A stretch of DNA of 64,000 nucleotides from Blautia obeum ATCC 29174 (GTDB lineage: Bacteria; Bacillota; Clostridia; Lachnospirales; Lachnospiraceae), in assembly GCF_025147765.1 (NCBI RefSeq), contig NZ_CP102265.1, positions 780,501 through 844,500 of the forward strand, read 5' to 3'. Numbering within the stretch: the first letter of the stretch is position 1; each line of letters opens with the position of its first letter. A program made the translations under genes and the position numbers. This document shows, piece after piece, positions 34,954 through 43,307 of this stretch. Below the pieces are notes generated by a model. The model had not been told where the DNA came from and did no database searches. It was given only the letters and a program-made list of their open reading frames with translations.

Positions 34954-36867
34954 GTGCCCAGCAAAGCTGGGGCACACCAGTCGGTGAAAGTCCGACTATG
35001 GTAATCACCAGTGAGCCATATAGTCAAATCCGGTGCGTTGTAGTAATACAGGGTACTAAGCGGATGGGTAATGTAGCTTCATAAGAAGTGCTAACAATCA
35101 TGCAGACCGCAACATAAAGTGAATCCTTCCGTATCGTAAATAAAACTTCTCTCAAAAGAGGAGAAAAGAGGAAGTCGAGCCTTGTCCTATTGGGCGACGA
35201 CCATGGAAATTGGGAAGAAACTGGAAAAGCACCAACGAAAATCCTCCGGTATATGGGGAACGGTATGTATGAAAGGTGTGCCCCGGAACTGGGGAGACTC
35301 TACTTATCACCAGACAGGTAAAGAAGAACCGTATAAGTAGAAGACGAAATCGGATTCTTGATAAGAGGGAGTCGGAGAGGAACATAGTACCAAAGACAGT
35401 TATGAAACAAAACATAGCCAAGGGAAGGTTCCTTACTTCATTCAAGTTTGTAGAGAGGGTAAGTGTGAGAGAATGTCATGAAGACTAATAACTCCAAAGA
35501 AAAAGTACGACAACTTCAAAACAAACTATATCTAACAGCCAAGAAATGCCAAAAACGAAGATTCCATGCGTTATATGATAAGGTATATCGGGACGATGTG
35601 CTGATTGAAGCATGGAAAAGAGTAAAAGCCAATAAAGGTTCCAGTGGAGTTGATGGTATCAGAATAGAAGATATAGAAAAGATGGGAATCGAGAAGTATC
35701 TAAAAGAACTCAAAAAAGAACTGATAGAGGGAAAGTATATCCCATCTCCAGTGAAAAGAGTGATGATACCAAAACCAGATGGAAGTGAAAGACCACTTGG
35801 GATACCGACAGTAAGAGACCGGATTGTACAAATGGCAGCAAAGATAGCCATAGAACCGGTATTTGAAGCTGATTTCAGAGAATGTTCATATGGATTCCGA
35901 CCAAAAAGAAGTGCAAAACAAGCACTGGAAGTAGTAAGGAAAGCATGTAATAACAAAGGCTACTATGTTGTGGATGCAGATATAGAAAAGTTCTTTGATA
36001 ATGTAAACCAAGACAAGCTGATGATACTGATAGAACAACGCATATCAGACCGAAGAATACTGAAGCTGATAAGACAGTGGATGAGGTCTGGGATTTTGTA
36101 CGGAAGTATACTGACGATTTCAGAACTCGGAACAAGTCAGGGGTCAGTCATTTCACCACTACTGGCAAATATATATTTAAACACACTGGATAGACTATGG
36201 GAAAAGTATGGACGTACCCATGGGATTCTTGTAAGATACGCAGACAATACAGTAATAATCTGTAAAAACAAGAAAAGTGTGAATCATGCACAAAGCCTGT
36301 TGCAATATATCATGGGAAAGCTGGACTTAAGATTACATCCAGTAAAAACGAAAATAGTAAACATGTGGGACGGAACAGAAGGATTCGACTTTCTTGGACT
36401 GCACCACAGGAGATTTTTAAAAATAAATAAGAAAGGGAACCGATATGGAGAGACATATCAATACCCAAGCAAGAAAGCCATGAAGAAAATGAAGCGGACT
36501 GTCAAAGAGAGTATAAATCAGAGATACCTGTTGGTAAAAACAGAAGAAGAATTGATAAAAGTTCTAAATCCTAAAATAACAGGATGGAGAAACTATTATA
36601 AAACAAGGAATGACAGAAAGTGGATGCGGGCAATAGACTGGTATATTTTATGTACATTTTGCAGATGGAATAATAAGAAACGTCAGCAGACGCGAAAACT
36701 AAAAGGACTGTATGCAACTAAGATACGATTACAGGAAAAAGGCTTACAACTAATGGAGGCATGACGTAATGCTGTAGAAAGAAGAATGTCGGAAAGCCGG
36801 ATGAGGGAAAACCTCACGTACGGTTTGATGAGGGGAAAGAGGGCAAAAACCCTCTGACCTACTTTAC
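34954..36867 (+). mobile_element. Group II intron
   Basis: The 5' end GTGCCCAGCAAAGCTGGGGCAC opens with the group II GUG-type start and the first domain I hairpin (the 22-base string is given here as its two arms around GCAAAGC). It encodes a reverse transcriptase, and is followed by a domain V-like hairpin (36794-36828 region: AAAGCCGGATGAGGG... CCTCACGTACGGTTT) and a domain VI hairpin ending CTACTTTAC at 36867. Total length about 1.9 kb is normal. Ends are assigned by motif, so a shift of a few bases is possible. Confidence 0.85.
35478..36764 (+). CDS. ltrA: Group II intron reverse transcriptase/maturase with YADN site
   Basis: A 428-residue intron-encoded protein with reverse-transcriptase blocks (KANKGSSGVDGI, RPLGIPTVRDRIVQMA, YGFRPKRSAKQAL, DADIEKFFDNV, GTSQGSVISPLLANI) and a maturase X domain (PKITGWRNYYKT). 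No HNH endonuclease domain follows. The catalytic YADD box reads Tyr-Ala-Asp256-Asn257, so one of the metal-binding aspartates is lost and DNA synthesis should be impaired. Splicing help by the maturase may remain. The frame is otherwise intact. The ATG at 35478 has a weak GAGAGA site upstream. Confidence 0.92.
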   Translation: MKTNNSKEKVRQLQNKLYLTAKKCQKRRFHALYDKVYRDDVLIEAWKRVKANKGSSGVDGIRIEDIEKMGIEKYLKELKKELIEGKYIPSPVKRVMIPKPDGSERPLGIPTVRDRIVQMAAKIAIEPVFEADFRECSYGFRPKRSAKQALEVVRKACNNKGYYVVDADIEKFFDNVNQDKLMILIEQRISDRRILKLIRQWMRSGILYGSILTISELGTSQGSVISPLLANIYLNTLDRLWEKYGRTHGILVRYADNTVIICKNKKSVNHAQSLLQYIMGKLDLRLHPVKTKIVNMWDGTEGFDFLGLHHRRFLKINKKGNRYGETYQYPSKKAMKKMKRTVKESINQRYLLVKTEEELIKVLNPKITGWRNYYKTRNDRKWMRAIDWYILCTFCRWNNKKRQQTRKLKGLYATKIRLQEKGLQLMEA

Positions 36868-36917
36868 AATTACTCTGTAATGTTCCTATTACATAAAAAC
36901 GCTCCGCGAGGATGCGA

Positions 36918-37030
36918 CCAGATGCATGAGGAATATGTCTGCTGAAGCAGACTGCATCTGGCACGCAAAGCGGAACAAGTCCCTCAAAGATTGAGGAATT
37001 CAGGGAGTTTGAAGCGGACTTGTCCGCTTT
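36918..37030. other. Strongly structured intergenic segment
   Basis: Two compound hairpins are seen. CCAGATGCA (36918-36926) pairs with TGCATCTGG (36953-36961), enclosing GTCTGCT-GA-AGCAGAC (36937-36952). Then AAAGCGG (36967-36973) and ACAAGTC (36975-36981) pair with CCGCTTT (37024-37030) and GACTTGT (37017-37023), enclosing CCTCAA-AGA-TTGAGG (36982-36996). It lies between the intron and the second small-gene copy. It could be a noncoding RNA, a terminator or the end of an unrecognised element; no matching family comes to mind. Confidence 0.55.
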
Positions 37031-37059
37031 GTTATATATGCGGGAAGAGCTGCTGGGCT

Positions 37060-37269
37060 TCATTTATCATTTGGGTAAGTATCTTTGATTTTGGGTGGCT
37101 GATAATGATATAGCGCTTCATAGGATTCCAGCTCATCCTCATTTACCGGGCCTGACGGAATCAGCCCAGTACAGTCCTGGGTAGATGCTGCATTTGAGAG
37201 AAAATCATAAGAATCAGTGACCTCCTGGTTCGTAGGAGTCTTTGGTTTTGTAGAAGAATTTTTTGACAT
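37060..37269 (-). CDS. Small repeated-family protein, copy 2
   Basis: A 69-residue protein, nearly the same as the one at 12361-12573: the first 50 residues match and only the tail differs (KIKDTYPNDK against KIKNKSKSDDK). The core DCTGLIPSGPVNEDELESYE is conserved. The same GGAGGTT ribosome site and leader hairpin are present. Function unknown. The two copies flank the XRE-Tad island in direct orientation. The leader is preceded by a better promoter than copy 1 (TTGACA -35). Confidence 0.7.
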   Translation of the reverse strand: MSKNSSTKPKTPTNQEVTDSYDFLSNAASTQDCTGLIPSGPVNEDELESYEALYHYQPPKIKDTYPNDK

Positions 37270-37328
37270 AAATAACCTCCATGGTATACAAATTCAGACT
37301 TAAAAAAGTCTTGAAGATTAGTATATCC
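37114..37328 (-). repeat. 215-bp identical direct repeat, copy 2
   Basis: Identical by eye to 12418-12632. Beyond the upper edge the sequences are related but differ at exactly the ribosome-site-masking arm (ACCTCCC here against ACCTCCA in copy 1), with pairing kept. Confidence 0.9.
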
Positions 37329-37368
37329 GGGAGGTTGTTTTTTTATTATGGTATTTCACGGTTGTCAA
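37275..37368 (-). promoter_or_regulatory. Promoter and ribosome-site-masking hairpin, copy 2
   Basis: On the minus strand, TTGACA (37368-37363), 17 bases and TAAAAA (37345-37340). The transcript should start close to AACCTCC (37336-37330), which is complementary to the ribosome site GGAGGTT (37281-37275). TATAC/GTATA forms a second helix and AGACTT-TTTT-AAGTCT a nested one. Confidence 0.5.
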
Positions 37369-37447
37369 AAATTGTTTTAAATAGTGCAATTAGTTCTGGT
37401 AAAAAGAAAAGTTCCCTGGATACATATTGATGGTGTCTGGGGACTTT

Positions 37448-38362
37448 TTACTGTGCATCGGATGGTTTGACAGCTTCGTTACTGTGCCATTCCCTGCGGA
37501 ATTTTAAAGGAGTACATCCTTCGTGCTTTTTGAAGAGATTAATGTAATGACTTACCTGATGAAACCCACAGGAATATGCAATTTCTTCGATCGTTAGGTC
37601 TTCATATTTTAAAAGTGTTTTGGAGTGATTCAGCCGGGTGACAATCAGATATTCATTAGGTGGCATACCGATGTATTTTTTGAATTCGCGGGCAAGGTGA
37701 TATTTGCTGACACCTGCTGCGATGGCGAGCGACTCAAGGGATAAGGGCTCCTGAAAATGCTGATCGATTGCCTTTAAAACTGTTTTCAGGTATGTAGGCA
37801 TAAATCCCAGACTGAGATTTTCAGTGTCATTTTCAATCAGAATACGCGTCAGTATATTAATGATTAGACATGACGAGAGTATTTCTGAATGAATATCTTT
37901 TCGCTGTGTAATAGAAAGAATTCTGCGCATGGTACTTTCCATAAAAAACGGATCAAGAGAATCCAGAATATGAAAATTACTCCGCATAAATTCTTCATAA
38001 TAGCCGAGTGCTGAGGGACCATTAAAATGAAGCCACAGAAATTCCCAGTTCTGTTTTTGCAGACATTCATAGTGATGGTGTTCCATACAGTTTATGTATG
38101 CGGTGGTTCCCGGATGCAGAGAATACTGACTCCCGTGATATTTCAGTAATCCCTTACCACGAAGTGTGTAGATGATAAGGAAACTGTTCAGGTTTTCTCT
38201 TTCAGTGAAATAGGGGGAGGAAGTACAGAAATCCCCTGCTTCCTGCACATAGAAAAAAGTCTGACGCGCTCTGGGCGTAGCTGTATTAATAAAACGAATC
38301 GAATCATCACTCCAAGTCAGATCCAGCTTTTCCATATATTTATGAGTCGATATATTTTGCAT
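37448..38362 (-). CDS. AraC family regulator of the isomerase locus
   Basis: A 304-residue regulator. The N-terminal 180 residues form an AraC-type ligand-binding cupin (LIIYTLRGKGLLKYHGSQYS). The C-terminal domain has helix-turn-helix motifs at LAIAAGVSKYHLAREFKKY and IAYSCGFHQVSHYINLFKK. ATG 38362 follows AAGGAG. It is divergent from the isomerase gene at 38512 across 149 bases that contain a perfect 7-bp-arm dyad. Placement suggests it activates the isomerase, binding-protein and mutarotase genes in response to a sugar. Confidence 0.88.
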   Translation of the reverse strand: MQNISTHKYMEKLDLTWSDDSIRFINTATPRARQTFFYVQEAGDFCTSSPYFTERENLNSFLIIYTLRGKGLLKYHGSQYSLHPGTTAYINCMEHHHYECLQKQNWEFLWLHFNGPSALGYYEEFMRSNFHILDSLDPFFMESTMRRILSITQRKDIHSEILSSCLIINILTRILIENDTENLSLGFMPTYLKTVLKAIDQHFQEPLSLESLAIAAGVSKYHLAREFKKYIGMPPNEYLIVTRLNHSKTLLKYEDLTIEEIAYSCGFHQVSHYINLFKKHEGCTPLKFRREWHSNEAVKPSDAQ

Positions 38363-38410
38363 AAAAACTCCTTCAATTATGTAGCAAGATATTGATATTT
38401 TGCGCCAATA

Positions 38411-38446
38411 TAAACTAATGTAGTTTAGATTATATCAGCTTATAAT
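38411..38446 (+). promoter_or_regulatory. Dyad and -10 element before the isomerase gene
   Basis: TAAACTA-ATG-TAGTTTA (38411-38427) is a perfect 7-bp-arm dyad. It covers the -35 position of a TATAAT at 38441-38446. It is a candidate binding site for the divergent AraC protein or another regulator. Confidence 0.4.
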
Positions 38447-38511
38447 AAGCATGTAAACGAAAAGAAACAAGATAAATTGAGAACAAGATATTTATATAAG
38501 GAGTATGCGAA

Positions 38512-40011
38512 ATGAGCGGATTGACAAAAATCAAACCACCGAAAAAAGCACGCATCGGACTTTACAGTGCGGGATTAAATACATATTGGGGACAGTTTGA
38601 AGGATTGTATGACTGCCTCATGGGGTATAACAGATTTATTGAGAAAAGACTCAGCGAATGGGGCGAAGTGTTCAATTTCGGAATGGTAGATACAGAGGAA
38701 AAAGGACGCGAAGCAGGTGAATTTTTCAATAAGAATAATGTTGATATTGTATTCTCACATGCGGCAACCTATTACGCAAGTGCAACAGTACTTCCTGTTC
38801 ATCAGATCAACAATGCGCCTGTTATTATATTAAATCTGCAGCCGACTGCGGAAATGGCATATGATACTACCGGCACAGACCGATGGCTGGCACAGTGTGT
38901 CGGATGTTCCATTCCGGAAATTTCCAATGCCTTTAATCGTGCGGGAATTACGTTTCGTGCAGTAAATGGACTTCTTGGTCTTACAGAAACACCTGATTTT
39001 GCAAAGGCAGATGAAGTAACCTGTGAAAGACCGGAAGCGGTCAGAGCATGGAAACAAATTGAGGAATGGTGCAGGGCAGCGGCTGTGAAACGGAATCTCC
39101 AGTGGGCAAGATTTGGTTTCCTTGGTGGTTATTACAGCGGCATGCTTGATATGTACAGTGATTTTACAATGCTTCAGGCACAAACAGGAATTGATATTGA
39201 AGTCCTTGAAATGAGTGACCTTGACGCATATCTCAAAACAGTCACAGAAGAGGAAGTACAGGAAAAACTGAAAGAAATTCAGGATTTCTTCGAAATTTCC
39301 GGAGATTCACCATCGGATCCTATTGCAAAGAAACCAACCGAAGAGCAGCTTACATGGTCTGCAAAGGTGGCAATTGCACAGGAAAAGATGGTCAGGGAGA
39401 GAAATCTGGACAGTGTTTCCTATTATTACCATGGTCGTGATGATTATCTGGAAGAAGTGCAGAGTGGTTTTATTGTAGGATTCTCGCTTTTAAATGCACA
39501 GGGGATAGCGTGTGCCGGTGAAGGTGATATAAAAACAGCTCTGGCAATGAAAATTGCAGATATCTGTGGAACTGGAGGAAGTTTCTGTGAGATCGTTGCA
39601 GCTGATTTTAACAGGGATACAATGATTCTTGGACATGATGGTCCGTTCCATTTTGCAATATCAAAAGGAAAACCTATTTTGCGTGGAATGGGAGTTTACC
39701 ATGGAAAGCGAGGAAGCGGAGTTTCTGTAGAAGCGAAGGTAAGGCCGGGAGCAGTAACAACTCTGGGAGTAACGCAGACAGGAGATGGAAGATTAAAGTT
39801 CAACATTAGTGAAGGTGAAGCAATTGATGCACCAATCTTGTTGAATGGAAACACTTCCACTCATATTCGGTTCAGTCAGAAACCGGCTGAGTACATGGAC
39901 CGGTGGTTCCAGGAAGCACCGACGCATCATCTGGCACTCTCGGTCGGACATAACGCTGAGCTTTTTAAGAAAATAGCTGAGCTTATGGATATTCCATATG
40001 CAATATATTAA
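38512..40011 (+). CDS. L-arabinose/L-fucose isomerase family protein
   Basis: A 499-residue aldose-ketose isomerase of the AraA/FucI superfamily. The C-terminal half has AraA-like metal and substrate motifs: GIACAGEGDIKTALAMK, a GHDGPFHFA stretch and THHLALSVGH near the end. The N-terminal half has the ARIGLYSAGLNTYW start. It should turn an aldose (rhamnose, fucose or arabinose-like) into its ketose in the cytoplasm. AAGGAG lies before ATG 38512. The rhamnose-mutarotase-like gene at 41205 favours a deoxyhexose, but the true substrate is not fixed. No kinase or aldolase is nearby. Confidence 0.8.
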   Translation: MSGLTKIKPPKKARIGLYSAGLNTYWGQFEGLYDCLMGYNRFIEKRLSEWGEVFNFGMVDTEEKGREAGEFFNKNNVDIVFSHAATYYASATVLPVHQINNAPVIILNLQPTAEMAYDTTGTDRWLAQCVGCSIPEISNAFNRAGITFRAVNGLLGLTETPDFAKADEVTCERPEAVRAWKQIEEWCRAAAVKRNLQWARFGFLGGYYSGMLDMYSDFTMLQAQTGIDIEVLEMSDLDAYLKTVTEEEVQEKLKEIQDFFEISGDSPSDPIAKKPTEEQLTWSAKVAIAQEKMVRERNLDSVSYYYHGRDDYLEEVQSGFIVGFSLLNAQGIACAGEGDIKTALAMKIADICGTGGSFCEIVAADFNRDTMILGHDGPFHFAISKGKPILRGMGVYHGKRGSGVSVEAKVRPGAVTTLGVTQTGDGRLKFNISEGEAIDAPILLNGNTSTHIRFSQKPAEYMDRWFQEAPTHHLALSVGHNAELFKKIAELMDIPYAIY

Positions 40012-40077
40012 AGACATACTTACACGAGCGTGTTTAAGTATAAAATTTATAATTTCATTTTAAAGGAGGAAAAAGAA

Positions 40078-41100
40078 ATGAATAAAAAAGTGATCAGTGC
40101 ACTTCTTTGCGGAGCAATGGTTCTGGGAACAGTATCCCCTGTATTTGCGGCAGGTGCAGCAGAGGGAAAAACTTTTGCAATCGTTACAAAGGCAGCAGGT
40201 AATCCGTACAATGAAAAAGAGGCACAGGGATTCAAAGAAGTCATTGAAGCAGAAGGTGGCACAGCCATTATAAAACATCCAGAGACAGCAACTGCAGACG
40301 CGCAGATTTCTGTAATCCAGTCTCTGATTTCTCAGCAGGTAGATGGAATCTGTATTGCAGGTAATGACGAAAATGCACTTCAGGCAGCACTGGAAGATGC
40401 AATGAATGAAGGAATCAAAGTATCCTGCCTTGATGCAAAAGTAAACCCGGATAGCCGTATGACCTTTGTAAATCAGGCTGGTGTAACAGAAATCGGTGAA
40501 GCACTTATGGATGCGGTACTTGATATTTCCGGTGGAGAAGGACAGTGGGCAATTGTATCTGCAACTTCTCAGGCGACAAACCAGAATGCCTGGATCGAAG
40601 CTATGAAAGAAGTAATGAAAGATGATAAATACAGTAAGCTGGAGCTTGTAGAGGTGGCATATGGTGATGATGAACCACAGAAATCTACAGACGTTACACA
40701 GGCTCTGCTTCAGACATATCCTGATCTGAAAGTAATCTGTGCGCCGACAACTGTTGGTATTGCAGCAGCAGCTAAGGTTCTGCAGGACAATGGTTCTTCA
40801 TGCAAACTGACTGGTCTTGGTCTTCCATCTGAAATGTCTGAATACATCGGAGATGATGATGCACATTCCTGCCCGTATATGTTCCTTTGGAATCCAGAAG
40901 ATGTAGGTCGTCTGGGAGCTTATACATCTATTGCACTTGTAAATGAAGAAATTACAGGAGCTGTTGGGGATAAATTCACAGCAGGAGATCTTGGCGATTA
41001 CGAAGTTACAGAAGCTTCCGATGGTGGTACAGAAGTTATTCTTGGATCTCCATTCAAATTTGATCCATCCAATATCGAAGAATGGAAAGATGTTTATTAA
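40078..41100 (+). CDS. Secreted sugar-binding protein (RhaS/RbsB type)
   Basis: A 340-residue type I periplasmic-binding-fold protein (Peripla_BP_4 group). The signal peptide ends SPVFAAG and has no lipobox Cys, so it appears to be released or held by other means, which is unusual for a Gram-positive binding protein. The mature part has TFAIVTKAAGNPYNEKEAQG and VDGICIAGNDENALQ, typical of pentose/rhamnose binding proteins. The frame opens at 40030, but GGAGG marks ATG 40078. No ABC permease or ATPase gene is beside it. It lies 66 bases after the isomerase. Confidence 0.85.
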   Translation: MNKKVISALLCGAMVLGTVSPVFAAGAAEGKTFAIVTKAAGNPYNEKEAQGFKEVIEAEGGTAIIKHPETATADAQISVIQSLISQQVDGICIAGNDENALQAALEDAMNEGIKVSCLDAKVNPDSRMTFVNQAGVTEIGEALMDAVLDISGGEGQWAIVSATSQATNQNAWIEAMKEVMKDDKYSKLELVEVAYGDDEPQKSTDVTQALLQTYPDLKVICAPTTVGIAAAAKVLQDNGSSCKLTGLGLPSEMSEYIGDDDAHSCPYMFLWNPEDVGRLGAYTSIALVNEEITGAVGDKFTAGDLGDYEVTEASDGGTEVILGSPFKFDPSNIEEWKDVY

Positions 41101-41138
41101 TCAGGCGCTAATTACAAATTAATAGAACCCTTGGAAAC

Positions 41139-41170
41139 AGGACTGCTGTACTGCTACATACGGCAGTCCT
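41139..41170 (+). terminator. Hairpin after the sugar-binding protein gene
   Basis: AGGACTGC (41139-41146) pairs with GCAGTCCT (41163-41170). An A-run rather than a T-run follows, so it may protect the transcript end or attenuate rather than fully stop transcription into the mutarotase gene. Confidence 0.4.
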
Positions 41171-41204
41171 AAAAACTTTGCAGAAAAATATTGGAGGGGC
41201 GAAA

Positions 41205-41516
41205 ATGATAAAAGCATTCAAAATGAAATTATATGAAGGACAGGAAGCGGAGTATGAAAGAAGACATAATCTGCTCTGGCCGGAAATGAAAGATATGATA
41301 CATGAATATGGCGGCAAGAACTATTCTATTTTTCTGGACAAAGGGACGCTTACTTTATTTGGATATATAGAGGTTGAAGATGAAAAGCGATGGAGTGAGA
41401 GTGCGGATACAGAAATCAATCGCAAATGGTGGGATTTCATGGCTGATATTATGGAAACAAATCCAGATAACAGTCCGGTGTGCATAGATCTTCATACGGT
41501 TTTTCATCTGGATTAA
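41205..41516 (+). CDS. rhaM: L-rhamnose mutarotase-like protein
   Basis: A 103-residue RhaM/DUF718 protein with the family start FKMKLYEGQEAEYERRHN and the conserved LWPEMKDMIHEYGGKNYSIF segment and RKWWDFMADIME. RhaM interconverts the alpha and beta anomers of L-rhamnose before the isomerase step. The ATG at 41205 follows GGAGGGG; the open frame upstream (41178) has no site. It closes the AraC-isomerase-binding protein locus. It is the strongest hint that the pathway handles L-rhamnose or a similar deoxysugar. Confidence 0.85.
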   Translation: MIKAFKMKLYEGQEAEYERRHNLLWPEMKDMIHEYGGKNYSIFLDKGTLTLFGYIEVEDEKRWSESADTEINRKWWDFMADIMETNPDNSPVCIDLHTVFHLD

Positions 41517-41675
41517 AAAAATATCTTCAAAATTTAACATAAACAATCAATTCTGAACATTGACGATTCCCACCTTTTTATGTCAAAATAAGTATAACGG
41601 ACGAAGTAGGACTGCCGGGCGTGAAACACCGCCTGGTTTTCCGTGTTTACAAGAGAAATAGAGGGAGGAAAGAAA

Positions 41676-43175
41676 ATGGTAAAGAAAAGAAAATGCGGCG
41701 TGCTGCTTCCAATCAGCAGCCTGCCTTCAAAATATGGAATCGGATGTTTTGACAAAAAAGCATATGAATTTGTAGATGCACTGAAGGCTGCCGGCCAGAG
41801 TTACTGGCAGATCCTGCCGCTGGGGCCGACCAGCTATGGAGATTCTCCATACCAGTCCTTCTCCACTTTTGCTGGAAATCCATATTTTATCAGCCTGGAA
41901 GAGCTGATAAAAGAAGGGGTTCTCACCAAAAAAGAATGTGACAGTGTTGATTTTGGAGATAATGAGTCAAGTGTTGACTATGCAAAATTATACGAAGGCC
42001 GTATGATTCTTCTTCGAAAAGCATATGAAAGAAGCAATATTTATATGGATCCAGAATTCCGTAAGTTCCAGGAAGAAGAGGCATGGTGGCTGAAAGATTA
42101 TGCACTCTTTATGGCAGTGAAGAAGCGTTTCGGCGGTGTACAGTGGAGTGAATGGGCAGAGGATATCCGCCTTCGCTGGCAGAATGCACTGGATTATTAC
42201 AGAGAAGAAATGTATTTCGAAATTGAATTTCAGGAATATATGCAGTTTAAATTCCGCCAGCAGTGGATGAAACTGAAAGCTTATGCCAATGAAAAAGGAA
42301 TCCAGATCATTGGTGATATTCCAATCTATGTAGCAATGGACAGTGCGGATACCTGGGCAAACCCATGGCTCTTCAAACTCGATGAGAAGAATTGCCCGAC
42401 ACAGGTGGCCGGATGCCCTCCGGATGGATTTTCCGCGACTGGTCAGCTCTGGGGAAACCCGCTGTATAACTGGGAAGTGCATCGCAACTCCGGATATGAA
42501 TGGTGGATCAAACGAATTGCCAATTGTTTCCGTCTGTATGATGTTGTAAGGATTGATCATTTCCGTGGATTTGATGAATACTATGCAATTCCTTATGGCG
42601 ATGCGACAGCAGAAAACGGATGGTGGGAAAAAGGACCTGGAATCGATCTGTTCCGTGCAATTTCCGCAAGTCTTGGTGACAGGGAGATCATCGCAGAAGA
42701 CCTTGGATATATGACAGACAGTGTTAAGAGACTGGTAGAAGAGAGTGGCTATCCGAATATGAAGGTTATTGAGTTTGCCTTTGATGAGCGTGATACCGGA
42801 AATGCCAGTGACTACCTGCCACACAACTATCCAAGAAACTGCGTTGTTTATACGGGAACACATGATAATGAAACACTGCTTTCCTGGCTGGAGGATATCA
42901 CTCCGGCAGAGAGACGGCAGGTGCGTAAATATCTGAATAATTTCAAGGACTCCGGTAAGGAACTGTGTGACGACCTGATCTGTCTGGTAATGCAGAGTGT
43001 TGCGAATCTCTGTATCGTGCCGATGCAGGATTATCTGGGACTCGATAATTCCGCACGAATGAATCAGCCATCCACACTTGGAAAGAACTGGAAGTGGAGA
43101 TTAAAAGAAGGACAGTTCACGGCAGAACTTCAGAAAGAAATGCTGGAACTGGCAACACGCTACGGAAGAAGATAA
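41676..43175 (+). CDS. malQ: 4-alpha-glucanotransferase (amylomaltase)
   Basis: A 499-residue GH77 enzyme. The family start GVLLPISSLPSKYGIGCFD, the nucleophile region VRIDHFRGF, the acid/base IIAEDLG and the GTHDNET motif are all present. It transfers maltosyl and longer chains between alpha-1,4-glucans in starch or glycogen metabolism. ATG 41676 has GGGAGGAAAG upstream, better than the in-frame 41643 start. It is a single-gene unit followed by a clear terminator. A GlgB gene lies 3 kb away on the other strand. Confidence 0.95.
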   Translation: MVKKRKCGVLLPISSLPSKYGIGCFDKKAYEFVDALKAAGQSYWQILPLGPTSYGDSPYQSFSTFAGNPYFISLEELIKEGVLTKKECDSVDFGDNESSVDYAKLYEGRMILLRKAYERSNIYMDPEFRKFQEEEAWWLKDYALFMAVKKRFGGVQWSEWAEDIRLRWQNALDYYREEMYFEIEFQEYMQFKFRQQWMKLKAYANEKGIQIIGDIPIYVAMDSADTWANPWLFKLDEKNCPTQVAGCPPDGFSATGQLWGNPLYNWEVHRNSGYEWWIKRIANCFRLYDVVRIDHFRGFDEYYAIPYGDATAENGWWEKGPGIDLFRAISASLGDREIIAEDLGYMTDSVKRLVEESGYPNMKVIEFAFDERDTGNASDYLPHNYPRNCVVYTGTHDNETLLSWLEDITPAERRQVRKYLNNFKDSGKELCDDLICLVMQSVANLCIVPMQDYLGLDNSARMNQPSTLGKNWKWRLKEGQFTAELQKEMLELATRYGRR

Positions 43176-43187
43176 TAAAGATCATTC

Positions 43188-43217
43188 AAGAACGTCAGGC
43201 AACTGGCGTTCTTTTTT
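43188..43217 (+). terminator. Terminator of malQ
   Basis: AAGAACGTCAG (43188-43198) pairs with CTGGCGTTCTT (43203-43213) through a GCAA tetraloop, with one G-U pair, followed by TTTT. Confidence 0.92.
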
Positions 43218-43307
43218 CTTCTGTAAATGATACAGATGACAATAAAATTATACTATGCTAAAATGAGCACAGAAGATTGTAGCTATTCGGAAACGAGGAA
43301 TAATAGA

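Larger units (their letters stand above)
34936..36899. repeat. 16-bp inverted repeat split by the group II intron
   Basis: TTTTTATGTAATAGGA at 34936-34951 and its exact complement TCCTATTACATAAAAA at 36884-36899 bracket the intron. With the intron removed they would form a 16-bp stem with a loop of about 18 bases, and the intron lies two bases inside the loop. Confidence 0.8.

Noticed and set aside
34954..36867. HNH endonuclease domain in the intron protein
   Set aside because: The protein ends shortly after the maturase domain, with no His-Asn-His motif or cysteine pairs.
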